The notes under the pieces were generated by a model. The model had not been told where the DNA came from. It did not search any database and was given only the letters and a program-made list of their open reading frames with translations. 16,121 bases of DNA from JBBCJM01 sp037190175 (GTDB taxonomy: Bacteria; Pseudomonadota; Alphaproteobacteria; Rhodobacterales; Rhodobacteraceae), in assembly GCA_037190175.1 (NCBI GenBank), contig JBBCJM010000064.1, positions 1-16,121 on the forward strand, written 5' to 3'. Positions 1-5,381 of the stretch are shown in pieces (within the stretch, counting starts at the first letter, position 1; each line of letters begins with the position of its first letter). The translations under genes were made by a program, and so were the position numbers.

Positions 1-34
1 ACGCGCCCCGGCAAAAGGCCCTCGGGCGAAGAGG

Positions 35-502
35 TTACGCCGCGGCCGGCGCCTCGACGGCGCGGGTTTCCACGGTGTCGCCGCGGGCGATCTCGATCCG
101 GCGCGGCTTCAGCGCCTCGGGCGTCTCGCGCACCAGATCCACATGCAGCATCCCGTGCTCGTGGGTGGCGCCCGTCACCTTCACATGGTCGGCCAGCGCG
201 AAACGGCGCTCGAAGGCGCGGGTGGCGATGCCGCGGTGCAGGTACTGCCGCTGGCCTTCCTCGCCGGCCTTGCGGGCCGCGATCACCAGCGTCTGTTCCT
301 TCACCTCGACGTTCAGTTCCTCGGGGGTGAAGCCCGCCACCGCGATCGAGATGCGATAGCCGTTCTCGGCCGTCTTCTCGATGTTGTAGGGCGGATAGGT
401 CTGCGCGCCCACGTCGGTGGACAGCGCCCGGTCCATCAGGTCGGCGATCCGGTCGAAGCCGACGGTGGCACGGTAAAGCGGCGAAAAGTCGAGCGAACGC
501 AT
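35..502 (-). CDS. Class A small heat-shock protein (Hsp20/IbpA family)
   Basis: Encodes a 155-residue ATP-independent holdase that binds unfolding proteins in the cytoplasm. The N-terminus MRSLDFSPLYRATVGFDR matches the IbpA-type class A signature. The alpha-crystallin domain runs from about residue 38 to 135 (YNIEKTAENGYRI, AGFTPEEL, GMLHVDLVRE), and a C-terminal I-x-I oligomerisation motif (IEI, 136-138) follows. The reading frame is open further upstream to 586, but the ATG at 502 is chosen because GGAGG lies 8 bases before it and homologues begin in this way. The upstream extension instead holds a regulatory leader. The gene lies 121 bases after a protease gene on the same strand and has its own RpoH-like promoter and a thermosensor-like hairpin over the ribosome binding site, so it is probably heat induced both transcriptionally and translationally. 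Family assignment is firm; regulation is inferred. Confidence 0.95.
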   Translation of the reverse strand: MRSLDFSPLYRATVGFDRIADLMDRALSTDVGAQTYPPYNIEKTAENGYRISIAVAGFTPEELNVEVKEQTLVIAARKAGEEGQRQYLHRGIATRAFERRFALADHVKVTGATHEHGMLHVDLVRETPEALKPRRIEIARGDTVETRAVEAPAAA

Positions 503-593
503 GAGGTCATCCTCCATCAGAAGCGATGCGTTGGTGTGCCCTCCCTCGTCGGGCAGGGCGGTTGGCCCGGGCCCCGTCGCGGGCACCCGGATG
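503..593 (-). promoter_or_regulatory. ROSE-like RNA thermometer in the hsp20 leader
   Basis: The roughly 90-base leader of the small heat-shock gene can fold into several hairpins. The last one (508-528, read on the minus strand) pairs CAUC-(G)-CUUC with GGAG-GAUG across a UGAU loop. It leaves one bulged G at 524, contains one U-G pair, and buries all five bases of the GGAGG Shine-Dalgarno sequence (511-515). The 5' strand contains UCGCU, which fits the U-[U/C]-G-C-U signature of ROSE thermometers, where the G lies opposite the Shine-Dalgarno. A second hairpin at 538-559 has a 5-bp GCCCU/AGGGC stem, a bulged G, 3 more pairs and a GACGA loop. ROSE elements are known upstream of alphaproteobacterial hsp20 genes. 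The pairing was worked out by hand; no folding energy was computed. Confidence 0.75.
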
Positions 594-598
594 CCCCT

Positions 599-628
599 TA
601 GCTGGGAAGCGGGCCCCCGGCTGTCAAG
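599..628 (-). promoter_or_regulatory. RpoH (sigma-32)-like promoter for hsp20
   Basis: On the minus strand CTTGACA (628-622) is followed after 15 bases by CCCAGCTA (606-599). The E. coli sigma-32 consensus is CTTGAAA, 13-17 bases, then CCCCATNT, so the -35 differs at one position and the -10 core at about one. The -35 overlaps the stop codon region of the upstream protease gene (stop at 624-626), so the promoter is partly embedded in a coding sequence. Transcription would start near 593. Confidence 0.6.
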
Positions 629-1463
629 GGCTGGAACGGGGCTTCACGAAGCGCGCCCCGGTGTCGCGCGCGGCCTCGTCCGCGCCGATGCGGCGGATGC
701 GCGGCTCCGGGGCCGGGGCGGTGGCAAGCCGCGGCGCGCGGCCCGTGGCCAGCGCGGTCTTCAGCATCGCCACCGCCTCCACCAGGTCGGGGCCGAAGGA
801 CAGCCGCTCGGCCCCCTGGTCCACCCCGGCGGCGACGATCGAGACGATGCGCACCCGGCCGCCGCCCGCCGGGCCGGTGCGCTGGAACACCGGCGCGCCC
901 GAGGAGCCGAAGGTCACGTCGCAGTCGAAGGCCAGGAGCCCCGCCTCGCGCGCCTTGACCCGGCACAGCCGTTCGCGCGACAGCACCTCCTCGCGCCCGC
1001 GGGCGTAGGACACCACCGACACCTCGTCCCCCGGCGAGGGTGCATCCACCCGGAACGGCGCGGCCAGCGCGGTCGAGATCGGCTGCGCCAGCTTCAGGAG
1101 CGCGATGTCGTGCCGCAACCAGCCGCCGGTGGTCTCGGCGGACAGATAACCGGGATGCGCCACCGCCGCAGCCACCCCCGCCTCGGCCACCGCCTGCCCG
1201 TGGGCGAGGCCGGCGCGGAAGCGGATGGTGCGGGGGTCACGCGGGGTGGCGCCGTCGAACAGGCAATGCGCAGCGGTCAGCACCAGATCCGCGGCGATCA
1301 GCGTGCCGGTGCAGAAGCCCCCCGCGATGCCCGGAGCCGCGCCCATGTCCACGCGCCCCACCGCCTCCCACCCGAAGAGCGCGTCGCGGGATTCCAGCGC
1401 CCGGGCCTGGGCGTCGGCCTGGGCGGGAAGCGACAGGAGCAGGCAGAGGGCGAGGGCGCGCAT
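624..1463 (-). CDS. Exported trypsin/V8-like serine protease (last gene of protease cassette)
   Basis: A 279-residue S1-fold protease with a signal peptide (residues 1 to about 18, cleavage after an ADA-type site), so it should act in the periplasm or outside the cell. The triad is complete: His66 in LTAAHC, Asp119 in HDIALL, Ser188 in FGSSGAP. The GSSGAP rather than GDSGGP serine loop resembles V8-like glutamyl endopeptidases (COG3591) more than true trypsins. Cys51/Cys67 and Cys167/Cys181 are placed for two disulfides. A Pro/Ala-rich tail of about 40 residues ends in ARFVKPRSSP, a tail motif shared with two neighbours. The ATG at 1463 is preceded by GAGG six bases upstream and lies 8 bases after the stop of the previous gene, indicating an operon. 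Natural substrate unknown. Confidence 0.9.
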   Translation of the reverse strand: MRALALCLLLSLPAQADAQARALESRDALFGWEAVGRVDMGAAPGIAGGFCTGTLIAADLVLTAAHCLFDGATPRDPRTIRFRAGLAHGQAVAEAGVAAAVAHPGYLSAETTGGWLRHDIALLKLAQPISTALAAPFRVDAPSPGDEVSVVSYARGREEVLSRERLCRVKAREAGLLAFDCDVTFGSSGAPVFQRTGPAGGGRVRIVSIVAAGVDQGAERLSFGPDLVEAVAMLKTALATGRAPRLATAPAPEPRIRRIGADEAARDTGARFVKPRSSP

Positions 1464-1471
1464 GGGGTGCC

Positions 1472-2218
1472 TCAGGGTCTGGTGATGCCGATCCGGCCGG
1501 GAAGGTCGTGCGACGACCGCGCCTGCCCGCCGCGCAGCACCCGCGGCGGATCGCGCCCCGCGGCCAGCGCCCGCAGGTCGGCCAGCGCCGGCCCGATGTC
1601 GCGCGTCTCGACCCAGCGGCCGCCGTTGGTGCGGTTGCGCGGCTCGACCAGCCCGGCCAGCGCCGGCCGGCCGCGCCCCAGATCCAGCACGACCGCGCCA
1701 TTGACCGGCTCGCCCATCGTCTCGCCGCAGTCATAGGGGCGCATGGGCGCGCGCAGGGGGAAGGCGCGGCAGGTCGCGACCGCCGGCTCCGCCGCGTCGC
1801 GGTCCCGGGCGGGGTAGTGGACGACGCGGTAGTCGCGCCCCGCCGCCGCGTCGCGCGGCATCACCGGCTCGACCCCCGGCAGCGGCGCGGCCAGCACCAG
1901 GAGCGCGGCATTGTTGAAATACCCCGGCGGCATGAAGCCGGACTGGTCCTGCGACGGATGCACCACCAGCCGCAGCCCCTGCCCCTCGGCCGCCGCGCCC
2001 GCCAGGGTCAGCCCGGCGCGGAAGGTCAGCCGCGCGCCATCGGCCCAGCCACGCAGCGGCCTTTGCAGGCAGGAAGCCAGCACCAGCACCTGGTCCGCCG
2101 CCACCAGCACCCCGGTGCAATGGCCCCAGGGCCCGCCCTCGACCCGCCCCACCGCCGCCGGCAGCTCGGCCACCGCCATGCCGGCGGTCAGCCACAGCGC
2201 CAGCGCCGCCAGCCTCAC
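1472..2218 (-). CDS. Exported catalytically dead trypsin-like protein (pseudoprotease)
   Basis: A 248-residue protein with a signal peptide (about residues 1-17) and the same fold pattern as the proteases on either side, but with no catalytic residue left. The His position in the LASC block is Ser49, the Asp position (FNNAALL) is Asn103, and the Ser position (EPVNGAVV) is Asn173. Both cysteine pairs of the fold (34/50 and 150/164) remain, and there is no frameshift or internal stop, so it looks like a maintained non-enzymatic protein rather than a decaying gene. The start is GTG at 2218: it overlaps the TGA of the preceding gene in GTGA, AAGG lies 7 bases upstream, and it places a hydrophobic signal at the N-terminus. 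A longer open frame to 2566 is the overlap with the previous gene. Possible roles (binding, scaffold, inhibitor of the active partners) are inference. Confidence 0.85.
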   Translation of the reverse strand: MRLAALALWLTAGMAVAELPAAVGRVEGGPWGHCTGVLVAADQVLVLASCLQRPLRGWADGARLTFRAGLTLAGAAAEGQGLRLVVHPSQDQSGFMPPGYFNNAALLVLAAPLPGVEPVMPRDAAAGRDYRVVHYPARDRDAAEPAVATCRAFPLRAPMRPYDCGETMGEPVNGAVVLDLGRGRPALAGLVEPRNRTNGGRWVETRDIGPALADLRALAAGRDPPRVLRGGQARSSHDLPGRIGITRP

Positions 2219-2520
2219 CGCTCCACCTTCACGAACTTCGCGCCGGGGGCGGTGCTGCGGCGCGCCTTGACCTGCGGCAGCGGCGGCAGATCGGGGGCCG
2301 CTGCGGCCTGCGCCTGCGCCGCGGGAGGGGCCGCGGCCAGCGCGTGCGACACCGCCGACACCCCGGAAATCATCGCCCGCGCCCCGGCCGTGGGGCTGAA
2401 GCCGCCCGCCGCCCGTGCGCCCTCGGGCACGGGCACCAGCACCCCCAGCCGCGGCAGCACCAGCGGCGCCGCCATCAGCGCGACCCCCAGCACCAGCCCG
2501 GCTGCCGCCAGCGCCCTCAT
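2215..2520 (-). CDS. Small anchored Ala/Pro-rich protein of the protease cassette
   Basis: A 101-residue protein not recognised as a known family. Residues 5-25 form a hydrophobic segment (signal anchor or signal peptide). A flexible region rich in Ala, Pro and Gly follows, and the protein ends in GAKFVKVER. The tail resembles the ends of the two active proteases in the same operon (ARFVKP and AKFVRP). Its ATG overlaps the stop of the upstream protease gene in ATGA and its TGA overlaps the start of the next gene in GTGA, so translation is probably coupled on both sides. It has no clear Shine-Dalgarno of its own. Reality as a gene rests on these overlaps and the shared tail. It could tether or present a protease, but that is speculation. 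Confidence 0.75.
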   Translation of the reverse strand: MRALAAAGLVLGVALMAAPLVLPRLGVLVPVPEGARAAGGFSPTAGARAMISGVSAVSHALAAAPPAAQAQAAAAPDLPPLPQVKARRSTAPGAKFVKVER

Positions 2521-3308
2521 GGCCGCACGAACTTCGCGCTGTCGCCGGCCGAGGCGCCGCCGGCATCGCCGGGCTTGCGGAACGGGTGCGAGAGCGTCTG
2601 GATCTCGGTCAGCAGCGCATCCAGCGGCGCGTCCAGCGTGGTGCCCAGCGCCACCTGCCGCCCCTCGTATTCCGCCTTGGCCGAGACCACCGAGACCACC
2701 CGCGCCTCGCCGTCGCGGATCGAGAAGATCGGCGCGCCGGAGGATCCGAAATCGACGTTGCAGGACAGCACCAGCACCCCCGGCTGGCGGGCCAGCACAT
2801 GGCAGACCTGCTGCAGCGTGGGCGCCTCGGCCCGGTCCTGCGCATAGGAGACCACCCCCACCTCGTCGCCCTCGCCGGGCCGGGCGTCGGTGTCGTAGGG
2901 CAGGATCGAGGGCAGGCGGATCGGCTGGTCCAGCTCCAGCAGCGCCAGGTCATAGGCCACCCGCCCCAGCTTCTCGTGCCCGCCATAGACGTATTCGGGA
3001 TGCGCCACCGCCCGCTTCACCCCGCGATAGGCGGCGGCGCGGCCGTTGCGCCAGCCGGCGCGGAACTCCATCCCCGCGATCGGGATCCGCGCGCCGGTCT
3101 CCTTGTCGAACAGGCAATGCGCCGCGGTCAGCACCAGATGCGGCGCGATCATCGCCCCGGTGCAGAAGCCGCGCTGCCCGAGATCCAGCCGCCCCACCGC
3201 GTCCCACCCCCGGCTGTCGTCGCCGGTCTCCAGCCGTTTCAGCGGACCGTCGGCGAGCGCAGGGGTCAGGGCCAGGCACAGGGCCGCAGAAAGAAGGAAA
3301 CGCAACAT
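2517..3308 (-). CDS. Exported trypsin/V8-like serine protease (first gene of protease cassette)
   Basis: A 263-residue secreted protease: signal peptide about 1-19 (ALTPALA), then the S1 fold with His64 in LTAAHC, Asp120 in AYDLALL and Ser190 in FGSSGAP, so the triad is complete. Cys49/Cys65 and Cys169/Cys183 match the disulfide pattern of its neighbours. It ends in DSAKFVRP, sharing the A-K/R-F-V-K/R tail. GGGAGG lies four bases before the ATG. It is the first gene of a four-gene unit whose later members overlap or nearly touch, and it resembles the last gene strongly along its length, suggesting duplication within the cassette. Substrate is unknown; extracellular or periplasmic action is inferred from the signal peptide. 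Confidence 0.9.
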   Translation of the reverse strand: MLRFLLSAALCLALTPALADGPLKRLETGDDSRGWDAVGRLDLGQRGFCTGAMIAPHLVLTAAHCLFDKETGARIPIAGMEFRAGWRNGRAAAYRGVKRAVAHPEYVYGGHEKLGRVAYDLALLELDQPIRLPSILPYDTDARPGEGDEVGVVSYAQDRAEAPTLQQVCHVLARQPGVLVLSCNVDFGSSGAPIFSIRDGEARVVSVVSAKAEYEGRQVALGTTLDAPLDALLTEIQTLSHPFRKPGDAGGASAGDSAKFVRP

Positions 3309-3328
3309 CGGGCCTCCCGGGACTTCAC

Positions 3329-3344
3329 GCCCCGGTTACGGGGC
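3329..3344 (-). repeat. Leader hairpin before the first protease gene
   Basis: GCCCCG and CGGGGC form a perfect 6-bp stem with a 4-base loop. It lies between the candidate promoter and the Shine-Dalgarno of the first protease gene, so it would be in the 5' leader of the mRNA. There is no T-run, so it is not a classical terminator. Its function is unknown. Confidence 0.4.
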
Positions 3345-3356
3345 CGATGCGGCGGA

Positions 3357-3386
3357 AATATGGCTGATCCTGCGGGCGGGGTCCAA
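3357..3386 (-). promoter_or_regulatory. Candidate promoter of the protease cassette
   Basis: On the minus strand TTGGAC (3386-3381), an 18-base gap and CATATT (3362-3357) give a housekeeping-type promoter with three and four consensus matches. Transcription would start near 3350. It faces away from the toxin-antitoxin promoter, so the region 3309-3469 serves both directions. Confidence 0.4.
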
Positions 3387-3411
3387 GGTCTTCGCCTTGC
3401 GGGGCAGGGTT

Positions 3412-3458
3412 TACGCCAATGGCGGGATTTCCGTTGCGCGCATCGCGCCATTGGCGTA
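3412..3458 (+). promoter_or_regulatory. Paired palindromic operators of the toxin-antitoxin module
   Basis: TACGCCAATGGCG (3412-3424) recurs as its exact reverse complement CGCCATTGGCGTA (3446-3458), giving a perfect 13-bp inverted repeat with a 21-base spacer. Each arm is also a palindrome: CGCCA-A-TGGCG and CGCCA-T-TGGCG. This looks like two binding sites for a dimeric helix-turn-helix repressor, spaced 32 bases apart centre to centre (about three helical turns). The second site falls between the likely -35 and -10, fitting the autorepression common in type II toxin-antitoxin operons. Confidence 0.75.
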
Positions 3459-3462
3459 TGTT
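3434..3462 (+). promoter_or_regulatory. Candidate promoter of the toxin-antitoxin operon
   Basis: TTGCGC (3434-3439), 17 bases, then TATGTT (3457-3462). Match to consensus is modest (three and four of six), but the spacing is ideal and the right-hand operator fills the spacer. Transcription would begin near 3469-3470, which coincides with the GTG chosen as the toxin start, so the mRNA may be leaderless. Confidence 0.45.
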
Positions 3463-3469
3463 CGCCCCT

Positions 3470-3799
3470 GTGAGGATCGTCCGCACCAAACGGTATCTGA
3501 AAGACCTCAAGCGCATCCGCGCGACCGAGGCCGAAGCCGAAGCCATCGACCGGATGATCGCCGCCCACCCGGAGGCCGGCGATGTCATCGAGGGGCTGCG
3601 CGGCGTTCGCAAGATCAGGTTCGGCCTGCGCAACAAGGGCAAGAGTGGCGGCGGGCGGGCGATCTACTATCTGATGCTGGCCGAGGAGGTTGCCCTGATG
3701 CTCACGGCCTATGCGAAGAACGAGCAGAGCGACCTGACCCAGGCGCAGCGGAAGGCCATCCTTGCCTTTCTGGAGGAGATCGAAGATGGCGAAAACTGA
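3470..3799 (+). CDS. RelE/HigB2-like toxin of a type II toxin-antitoxin pair
   Basis: A 109-residue basic protein of the COG4737-type RelE superfamily, which are typically ribosome-dependent mRNA interferases. Family signatures are visible: HPEAGDVIEG (33-42), GVRKIRF (45-51), KGKSGGGRAIYY (56-67) and the AYAKNEQSDLT block near the C-terminus. GTG at 3470 is taken as the start because it gives VRIVRTKRYLKDL, like the beginnings of homologues, and coincides with the expected transcription start. An ATG at 3458 would add four residues but falls inside the -10 and operator; neither start has a Shine-Dalgarno sequence. Its last 14 bases overlap the antitoxin gene. The toxin-first order is normal for HigBA-type systems. 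Confidence 0.88.
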   Translation: MRIVRTKRYLKDLKRIRATEAEAEAIDRMIAAHPEAGDVIEGLRGVRKIRFGLRNKGKSGGGRAIYYLMLAEEVALMLTAYAKNEQSDLTQAQRKAILAFLEEIEDGEN

Positions 3800-4103
3800 C
3801 TACAACCTCGGCGAGGCCCTCAAGGAGGCGCTGCAAGAGGCCTTGGCCTGGAAGCGCGGCGAGATCGCGCTGGAGGTGCGCGAGATCGACCCGATGCCGG
3901 CGGCGCGGGTGAAGGAGATCCGCAAGAAGGTGGCGAAATCCGCCGCCCAGTTCGAGAAACGCTTCGGCGTCCCGGCCGCCACCTTGCAGAACTGGGAACA
4001 GGGGCGGCGCAAGCTCGACCCGGCGGCCCGGCTGCTGCTCTTGGTGATCGAGAGGGATCCTGCGCTGGTCGAAAGCGTGGCCCGCCCGGGCCATCAGGGC
4101 TGA
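3786..4103 (+). CDS. HigA2/NadS-like helix-turn-helix antitoxin
   Basis: A 105-residue antitoxin and DNA-binding protein of the COG2944 type. The N-terminal part (LGEALKEALQEALAWKRGE, 8-26) is a helix expected to contact the toxin. The C-terminal half is an XRE-like helix-turn-helix at about 41-75, with the typical FGVPAATLQNWEQGRR (60-75) recognition region and an ARLLLLVIERDP ending. The start at 3786 has GGAGGAG about 8 bases upstream and overlaps the end of the toxin gene, coupling translation. It probably represses its own operon through the paired palindromes at 3412-3458. The gene converges on glcF and the two coding regions overlap by 10 bases at their 3' ends, with no room for a terminator between them. 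Confidence 0.9.
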   Translation: MAKTDYNLGEALKEALQEALAWKRGEIALEVREIDPMPAARVKEIRKKVAKSAAQFEKRFGVPAATLQNWEQGRRKLDPAARLLLLVIERDPALVESVARPGHQG

Positions 4104-5380
4104 TCCAGCGCCCGCGGCCGCGGCCCGCCGGTGGCCCAGTCCAGCAGTTCGACCGTATGCACCACCGGCACCTCCGTCGCCCCGCCGATCTGCATCATGC
4201 AGCCGATGTTGCCCGCCGCGATCACCTGCGGCGCCCTGGCCTCCAGCGTGGCCACCTTGCGCCGGCGCAACTCGGCCGAGATCGCGGGCTGCATCAGGTT
4301 GTAGGTCCCGGCCGAGCCGCAGCACAGGTGGGCGTCCGCCGGCTCCACCACCTCGAACCCCGCTCGTTTCAGCAGGTCCTTGGGCGCGGATTTCACCTGC
4401 TGGCCGTGCTGCAGCGAACAGGCGGCGTGATAGGCCACCCGCAGGCCCCGGGCCGGGCCGGCGGGGATCTCCAGCCGCTGCAACAGCTCGCTCACGTCCA
4501 CCGCCAGCCCCGCCACCTCGGCGGCCTCCGCCGCCAGCGGCGTGGTGCGGAACATGTGGCCGTAGTCCTTGACCGTGGTGCCGCAGCCCGAGGTATTGAT
4601 CACGATGGCGTCCAGGCCCCTCGGCTTCTCGGCCAGGAAGGCGCGGATGGCGGCCTCGGCGGCGGAATGCGCCAGCGCCTCCTTGCCCATGTGATGCGTC
4701 AGCGCCCCGCAGCAGCCCAGGCCCTCGGGCACCACCACCTCGCAGCCCAGCCTTGTCAGCAGCCGGATGGTGGCGTCGTTGATGTCGGTGTTCAGCGCCT
4801 TCTGCGCGCAGCCGGTCATCAGCGCCACCCGCATCCGGCGCTCGCCCTGCGCGGGAAAGCTCTGCGGGTCGTCGTTGCGGCTGACCGGGGGCAAGCGCCG
4901 CGGCGCCATGGAAATCATCGCCCGCAGCCGCGCGTCGGGGATCAGCCCCGCGAAGGGCCGCGCCAGCCGGGCGGCGAAGAGCGCCAGCCGGAACCGCATC
5001 GGATGCGGGATCACCCGCGCCAGCACCGCCCGCAGCGCCCGGTCCATGAAGGGCCGGCGGTAGGTCTTCTCGATATGCACCCGGGCATGGTCCACCAGAT
5101 GCATGTAATGCACGCCCGAGGGGCAGGTGGTCATGCAGGCGAGGCACGACAGGCAGCGGTCGATGTGGCGCACCGTGCGGGCATCCGCAGGCCGGCCGCT
5201 CTCCAGCATGTCCTTGATCAGGTAGATCCGCCCCCGCGGGCTGTCCAGCTCGTCGCCCAGCACCTGATAGGTGGGACAGGTGGCGGTGCAGAACCCGCAA
5301 TGCACGCAGGAGCGCAGGATCTGGTTGGCCCGGGCGATCCCGGGGTCCTTCAGCTGCTCGGGAGTGAAACTCGTCTGCAT
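4094..5380 (-). CDS. glcF: Glycolate oxidase iron-sulfur subunit GlcF
   Basis: The 428-residue electron-transfer subunit of the membrane-associated glycolate oxidase, which converts glycolate to glyoxylate and passes electrons on towards the quinone pool. Two ferredoxin-type [4Fe-4S] motifs are intact: Cys25/28/31/35 (CVHCGFCTATCP) and Cys76/79/82/86 (CLSCLACMTTCP). Two cysteine-rich CCG domains follow, with GCAQKAL...GLGCCGALTHHMGK and HAACSLQHGQ...HLCCGSAGTYN. Length and order match the GlcF family. The gene follows glcE after one base, so the two are co-transcribed. A related use on D-lactate cannot be excluded from this subunit alone, but the three-gene D-E-F arrangement favours glycolate. 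Confidence 0.95.
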   Translation of the reverse strand: MQTSFTPEQLKDPGIARANQILRSCVHCGFCTATCPTYQVLGDELDSPRGRIYLIKDMLESGRPADARTVRHIDRCLSCLACMTTCPSGVHYMHLVDHARVHIEKTYRRPFMDRALRAVLARVIPHPMRFRLALFAARLARPFAGLIPDARLRAMISMAPRRLPPVSRNDDPQSFPAQGERRMRVALMTGCAQKALNTDINDATIRLLTRLGCEVVVPEGLGCCGALTHHMGKEALAHSAAEAAIRAFLAEKPRGLDAIVINTSGCGTTVKDYGHMFRTTPLAAEAAEVAGLAVDVSELLQRLEIPAGPARGLRVAYHAACSLQHGQQVKSAPKDLLKRAGFEVVEPADAHLCCGSAGTYNLMQPAISAELRRRKVATLEARAPQVIAAGNIGCMMQIGGATEVPVVHTVELLDWATGGPRPRALDQP

Positions 5381-5381
5381 C

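Noticed and set aside
13..27. Possible rho-independent terminator after hsp20 (GCCC-GA-GGGC then CTTTT on the minus strand)
   Set aside because: The stem is only four pairs with a two-base loop, which is unlikely to fold stably. The window edge prevents checking for a better structure.
581..596. Hairpin GGGCA...TGCCC in the hsp20 leader as part of the thermometer
   Set aside because: It straddles the predicted transcription start, so half of it may not be in the RNA. The thermometer call does not depend on it.
1472..2218. Calling the dead protease a pseudogene
   Set aside because: The frame is intact, and the signal peptide, cysteine pairs and coupled overlap with its neighbour are kept. 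It is treated as a functional non-enzyme.
1040..3367. Long plus-strand open frame (775 codons) opposite the protease cassette
   Set aside because: It is Arg/Pro/Ala-rich low-complexity translation without recognisable domains, antisense to four genes with clear signal peptides and protease motifs. Such shadows are expected at this G+C.
3702..5300. 532-codon minus-strand frame overlapping glcF
   Set aside because: It is an out-of-frame reading of glcF running into the antitoxin region; all iron-sulfur motifs are in the glcF frame instead.
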